DNA of 9,217 nucleotides, from positions 1-9,217 of the forward strand of contig JACPSF010000330.1 of NCBI GenBank assembly GCA_016193385.1, read 5' to 3'. Below the pieces are notes generated by a model. The model searched no databases and was not told where the DNA came from. It saw only the letters and a program-made list of their open reading frames with translations. Below are positions 6,129 to 9,217 of this stretch, piece after piece (within the stretch, counting starts at the first letter, position 1; the number at the start of each line of letters is the position of its first letter). The DNA is from Deltaproteobacteria bacterium (lineage in GTDB: Bacteria > Desulfobacterota_B > Binatia > UBA9968). Made by a program: the position numbers and the translations under genes.

Positions 6129-7067
6129 ATGTCTGAATCCTGGCCGATCGTATTCATGGGCACCCCTGAGGCTGCGGCCTTTTCCTTGGAACAGCTCCTC
6201 AAAGGTCCGGATCCTGTAGTCGGGGTGGTCACACAGCCGGACCGGCCTGCCGGCAGGGGACAGAAAAGTCTTCCATCGCCGGTTCGAAGAGTCGCTGAGA
6301 AACACGGGCTTCCGGTCGCCGCGCCGGAGAAGCTGCGCGGTCCGGATTTCCTCGCGGTTTTGGAGCGCTGGGCCCCCCGGCTGATCGTGGTCGTCGCTTA
6401 TGGCCGCATCCTGCCTCGTGCTATCCTCGAACTTCCCCGCCACGGTTGCCTGAACGTCCACTATTCGTTGCTACCTAAATACCGCGGTGCCGCGCCGGTG
6501 GCCTGGTGCATCATCAACGGGGAAGAGAAAAGCGGTGTGACCACCATGCTCTTGGTCGAGAAAATGGACGCCGGCCCGATATTCCTGCAGGAGGAAGTCC
6601 CATTAGTACCAGACGAGACCGCAGCCTCCCTACAAGGCAAGCTGATCCCCATCGGCGCCAACTTGCTGTTGGAGACGATTCGCAGACTAAAAGACGGGTC
6701 GCTGGCGCCAAAGGAGCAAAACGAAGCGGAGGCCAGCTATGCTCCGATTCTGAAAAAAGAAGATGGGAGGATTGATTGGAGAGATCCGGCGAAAACGATC
6801 GAGTGCCGCATCCGCGGTTTTGATCCCTGGCCCTCAGCTTATACCTTTCTCCACGGGAGGCTCCTGAAGATTCACCGGGCACACGCCATCATGGGAGAGG
6901 TCAAAGAGCCTCCCGGTACGGTCCTAACGGTAGATCAAAGGGGGCTCTGGATCGCTACCGGACAGGGGGTGCTCAGCCTGGAAGAGATCCAATGGGAAAA
7001 CCGCAAGAGATTGCCTGCGGCTGAGTTTCTCAAAGGGGCGAGAATTGAAAAAGGCGAGCGGCTTTGA
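6129..7067 (+). CDS. fmt: Methionyl-tRNA formyltransferase
   Basis: This enzyme transfers a formyl group from 10-formyl-tetrahydrofolate to Met-tRNA(fMet), making the initiator used in bacterial translation. The 312-residue product starts with the Rossmann strand IVFMGTPEAAAFSLEQLL and has the tRNA-contact loop TQPDRPAGRGQKSLPSPV. It carries the formyltransferase signature NVHYSLLPKYRGAAP, with catalytic Asn109 and His111 and partner Asp147 in MDAG. The C-terminal beta-barrel domain (about 210-312, IRGFDPWPSAYT) is complete. The ATG at 6129 is preceded by GAGG with a short 4-base gap. A 62-base gap separates it from def, with no convincing promoter or terminator. The 3' end overlaps the start of rsmB by 23 bases. 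Full length and intact active site make the call secure. Confidence 0.97.
   Translation: MSESWPIVFMGTPEAAAFSLEQLLKGPDPVVGVVTQPDRPAGRGQKSLPSPVRRVAEKHGLPVAAPEKLRGPDFLAVLERWAPRLIVVVAYGRILPRAILELPRHGCLNVHYSLLPKYRGAAPVAWCIINGEEKSGVTTMLLVEKMDAGPIFLQEEVPLVPDETAASLQGKLIPIGANLLLETIRRLKDGSLAPKEQNEAEASYAPILKKEDGRIDWRDPAKTIECRIRGFDPWPSAYTFLHGRLLKIHRAHAIMGEVKEPPGTVLTVDQRGLWIATGQGVLSLEEIQWENRKRLPAAEFLKGARIEKGERL
7035..7047 (+). promoter_or_regulatory. rsmB: Ribosome binding site and TTG start of rsmB within fmt
   Basis: GGGG (7035-7038) stands 6 bases before TTG (7045-7047), inside the last codons of fmt. It decides the rsmB start and implies that ribosomes finishing fmt can feed rsmB. Confidence 0.6.
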
Positions 7068-8436
7068 CGCGGGCGAGACAGAGCGCTGCCGAGAGTTGGC
7101 GGTCGAAATCCTTTTCAAAGTCGACACGCGAAAAGCCTACGCGGACATCCTTCTCGACCAGGCGCTGAGGGGTTGCTCCTTGTCGCTCCGCGACCGCGCC
7201 TTGCTGACCGAACTGGTTTACGGGACGCTACGCTGGAGAGGGAGAATCGACTGGCATCTGAGCCGCTATCTGCGCCGCCCTCTTCCGGTCACGGATGCGT
7301 ACCTCAGAAATCTTTTGCGCCTCGCCCTGTACCAACTCCTCTTTCTTGACAAGGTGCCCGATTACGCCGCGGTGAATGAGGGAGTGGAGCAGGCCAAGAG
7401 ATACGGCGGCAAAAAAGCCGCGGCCCTTATCAACGGTGTCCTAAGAAAAATCCTGCGCGAAAAGGATCGGCTTTTGCTCCCCGAGGCTAAGACCGGTCTT
7501 GCAACTCATCTCGCCGTCCTCTGGTCCCATCCGGAATGGCTGGTCAAAAGGTGGCTCGAATACTTTGGCCCCACGGAGACCGCAGCTCTCCTGAAGGCCA
7601 ATAATCAAGCAGCGCCTCTGACGCTGCGCGCCAACCGGTTAAAGGAGACGAGGGAGAACCTGCTTAAGGCATTTCATGAAAAGGGGCTGGAGGCCGAGGC
7701 CACCCCATGGTCTCCTCAGGGCATTCGTGTAAAAGGATCGTCCGGGGTAGAGCAGGTGCCGGGATTTGAGCAGGGTCTCTTTCAGGTGCAAGGGGAGGCA
7801 TCCCAGCTGGTCGGTTACCTTCTCGGCCCCAAACCCGGCGACCGCATCCTAGATGCCTGCGCCGCGCCCGGAGGCAAGACTACTCACCTCGCCGAGTTGA
7901 TGGAGGATCGAGGGGAAATCGTAGCCACCGACGTCTCGGCCAGAGGACTTGAGAAGCTAAAGCAAAATGTGCAAAGGTTAGGGCTGCGCTCGATCCGCTC
8001 CTATCCCGTCGATGTGCTTGGAGGGCTTGACGGGCCTCTGGCGAGGCCCTATGACCGCGTCTTGGTCGATGCTCCTTGCAGCGCGCTGGGAACGCTGCGC
8101 TCTCATCCGGAGGCAAAGTGGCACCGGAGCGAGGCGGACGTGGAGCGGCTGAGCGGGTACCAGAAAAGAGTCCTGGAGCGGATCTCCGGTTACCTCAAGC
8201 CGGGCGGGACCCTGATTTACGCGACCTGTACGCTCACGCGCGAAGAGAACGAAGGCGTGGTGGAAAATTTCTTGGACCAGCACAGCGATTTTACCCTGCA
8301 GGATGCCGCACCCCATCTTCCCGGCGAGGCTAGGGACCTGATCAAAGAGAAGTTCTTTATGGCGCTTCCCCATAAACATGACACGGAAGGCTTCTTTGCC
8401 GCCAGGATGAGGAAGGGGGGTGGAAAAAGCGGATGA
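7045..8436 (+). CDS. rsmB: 16S rRNA (cytosine-967-C5)-methyltransferase RsmB
   Basis: RsmB (Sun/Fmu) uses S-adenosylmethionine to methylate C967 of 16S rRNA. The 463-residue product has the N-terminal NusB-like RNA-binding domain (RELAVEILFKV..., DRALLTELVYGTLRWRGRIDWHL, about 18-160). An RNA-recognition linker and the Rossmann methyltransferase domain follow. SAM binding is marked by LDACAAPGGKTTHL (Asp270 onward). DAPCS (342-346, Cys345) and the ATCT motif (catalytic Cys395) give the paired cysteines, 50 residues apart as in E. coli RsmB. The start is TTG at 7045, inside the end of fmt, with GGGG 6 bases upstream. No ATG or GTG lies before the first conserved helix, so TTG is well supported. 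The stop overlaps the rpe start by 4 bases (ATGA). It also resembles related RNA m5C methyltransferases, but the NusB domain and its position next to fmt favour RsmB. Confidence 0.95.
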   Translation: MKKASGFDAGETERCRELAVEILFKVDTRKAYADILLDQALRGCSLSLRDRALLTELVYGTLRWRGRIDWHLSRYLRRPLPVTDAYLRNLLRLALYQLLFLDKVPDYAAVNEGVEQAKRYGGKKAAALINGVLRKILREKDRLLLPEAKTGLATHLAVLWSHPEWLVKRWLEYFGPTETAALLKANNQAAPLTLRANRLKETRENLLKAFHEKGLEAEATPWSPQGIRVKGSSGVEQVPGFEQGLFQVQGEASQLVGYLLGPKPGDRILDACAAPGGKTTHLAELMEDRGEIVATDVSARGLEKLKQNVQRLGLRSIRSYPVDVLGGLDGPLARPYDRVLVDAPCSALGTLRSHPEAKWHRSEADVERLSGYQKRVLERISGYLKPGGTLIYATCTLTREENEGVVENFLDQHSDFTLQDAAPHLPGEARDLIKEKFFMALPHKHDTEGFFAARMRKGGGKSG

Positions 8437-9089
8437 AAATCGCTCCCTCAATCTTGTCAGCCGATTTCAGCAGGCTCAAAGATGAAATCGAGGCGGTGGA
8501 GGCGGCGGGTGCCGACTGGCTTCACGTGGACGTGATGGACGGCCACTTCGTCCCGAACATCACCGTCGGGCCGGTGGTGGTAGAGTCCATCCGCAAGGTG
8601 ACCCGTCTGCCGCTGGATGTACACTTGATGATCACGGAACCGGACAAGTATGCGCCTGAATTCATCAAGGCAGGGGCGAACTGGATCTCGATTCATCCGG
8701 ATACCTGCAAAGATCCCAGCACGACTCTTGAGACGATTCGTGGGCTCGGAGCGAGGGCCTCCATCGCGGTCAATCCGGACATCGCTCTTGACGAGGTCGA
8801 AAAATTCTTTTCTGGAATCGACATGATCCTCATGATGACGGTCTTTCCCGGCTTTGCCGGACAGACCTTCATCGAGGACGTCCTTCCCAAGATTCAAAAA
8901 ATCAGAAGCATCATCGCTGAGAGGAGACTGCCCGTCCTGGTCGAGGCCGACGGGGGGATCAAGGCCGACAATATCCACCGCGTGGTGAGCGCGGGAGCAG
9001 AGGTCATCGTCTCCGGTTCCGGGATCTTTAAGACAGCCGATTACGGCGAAACCATCCGTCGAATGCGAAAGGCCGTAGAGAAGATCTGA
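8433..9089 (+). CDS. rpe: Ribulose-phosphate 3-epimerase
   Basis: This TIM-barrel metalloenzyme interconverts D-ribulose 5-phosphate and D-xylulose 5-phosphate in the pentose phosphate pathway. The 218-residue product begins with the family start IAPSILSADFSRL. It has His31 and Asp33 in HVDVMDGHFVPN, His64 in VHLMI and the catalytic Asp173 in ADGGIK. The phosphate-binding end is SGSGIF. The central loop reads MTVFPGFAGQTF, where the common form is M(S/T)VNPGFGGQ.F, so Phe138 and Ala142 replace the usual Asn and Gly. The metal and catalytic residues are intact. ATG at 8433 overlaps the rsmB stop (ATGA), making it the last coupled gene of the block. The gene works in sugar metabolism rather than translation, but it follows rsmB in many bacteria. 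Confidence 0.97.
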   Translation: MKIAPSILSADFSRLKDEIEAVEAAGADWLHVDVMDGHFVPNITVGPVVVESIRKVTRLPLDVHLMITEPDKYAPEFIKAGANWISIHPDTCKDPSTTLETIRGLGARASIAVNPDIALDEVEKFFSGIDMILMMTVFPGFAGQTFIEDVLPKIQKIRSIIAERRLPVLVEADGGIKADNIHRVVSAGAEVIVSGSGIFKTADYGETIRRMRKAVEKI

Positions 9090-9139
9090 ATTCTGTAATT
9101 TGCAATTTGAGATTTTCAATTGTACAACATACACACGGT
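9090..9139 (+). promoter_or_regulatory. AT-rich gap before the tRNA with a weak promoter candidate
   Basis: The 50 bases between rpe and the tRNA are much more AT-rich than the neighbouring genes and contain related words (TGCAATTTGAG, TTTTCAATTG). TTGCAA at 9100-9105 followed after 17 bases by TACAAC (9123-9128) could serve as a promoter, with a start just before the tRNA. Both hexamers match consensus at four of six positions. No GC-rich hairpin plus T-run is present, so transcription from rpe may continue into the tRNA. Confidence 0.3.
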
Positions 9140-9216
9140 CGGGGCGTGGCTCAGCTTGGTAGAGCGCACGGTTCGGGACCGTGAAGTCGCTGGTTCAAAT
9201 CCAGTCGCCCCGACCA
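9140..9216 (+). tRNA. tRNA-Pro (anticodon CGG)
   Basis: The complete cloverleaf can be folded by hand. The acceptor CGGGGCG (9140-9146) pairs with CGCCCCG (9206-9212). The D-arm is GCTC...GAGC around a TTGGT-type loop (9149-9165). The anticodon stem CACGG/CCGTG encloses the loop TTCGGGA, with anticodon CGG at 9174-9176. A 5-base variable region and the T-arm GCTGG/CCAGT with loop TTCAAAT follow; the basal pair is G-T. ACCA (9213-9216) is encoded, so the CCA end is in the gene. It reads the proline codon CCG. All arms pair without mismatch apart from the G-T. Confidence 0.97.
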
Positions 9217-9217
9217 T

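Noticed and set aside
9100..9127. Imperfect inverted repeat (TTGCAATT...AATTGTACAA) as a terminator after rpe.
   Set aside because: The arms are short and AT-rich, and no T-run follows, so it does not look like an intrinsic terminator.
8457..9134. Long minus-strand open frame of 225 codons opposite rpe.
   Set aside because: It mirrors the codon structure of rpe, shows His/Asp-rich shadow composition and matches no domain. The plus strand encodes a complete epimerase.
1..9217. CRISPR arrays, insertion sequences, toxin-antitoxin or phage genes.
   Set aside because: No spaced repeats, terminal inverted repeats, transposase motifs or phage-like products were visible. The small HTH protein has no toxin partner, as its neighbour is pilM.

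Overview
The window is a moderately GC-rich stretch of chromosome from a Gram-negative bacterium with type IV pili. It holds two divergent gene blocks separated by about 380 bases of shared upstream DNA. The pilMNOP set together with the order priA-def-fmt-rsmB-rpe is a housekeeping layout I associate with deltaproteobacteria (Desulfobacterota) and related environmental lineages such as NC10. That placement is inference from gene order and protein style, not a database match.

Left block (1 to 2868, minus strand): a small XRE-type helix-turn-helix gene leads a tightly packed operon for the inner-membrane platform of the type IV pilus. The order is HTH, pilM, pilN, pilO, pilP. The first four genes are joined by 4-base ATGA overlaps. 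pilP follows pilO after 9 bases in the same reading frame and runs off the left edge. PilM is the cytoplasmic actin-like partner of PilN. PilN and PilO are bitopic membrane proteins that form the periplasmic dimer. PilP links that dimer to the outer-membrane secretin, whose gene pilQ would be expected just beyond the left edge.

Middle (2869 to 3248): this gene-free region contains a candidate promoter for the pil operon (TTGACA, 18 bases, GACAAT on the minus strand). A small palindrome lies over its -10 element and related half-sites lie nearby. There is also a second perfect TATAAT on the minus strand and a helically phased ATGCAAA repeat.

Right block (3249 to 9089, plus strand): priA (replication restart helicase), def (peptide deformylase), fmt (Met-tRNA formyltransferase), rsmB (16S rRNA m5C967 methyltransferase) and rpe (ribulose-phosphate 3-epimerase). 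They are closely spaced or overlapping and are probably largely co-transcribed. Def and Fmt act at the two ends of the N-formylmethionine cycle. A complete tRNA-Pro(CGG) gene with an encoded CCA closes the window.

The main anomaly is a frame change inside priA. The N-terminal DNA-binding part and the helicase part lie in different frames, although both match the family over their full extent. The shift maps to about 3774 to 3858. No ordinary start codon in the second frame would preserve the Walker A motif, so this is either an indel (a true mutation or a sequence error) or, less likely, recoding. I see no CRISPR array, insertion sequence, phage gene or obvious defence system. The most original element is the HTH gene coupled to pilM, together with the operator-like sites in front of it.
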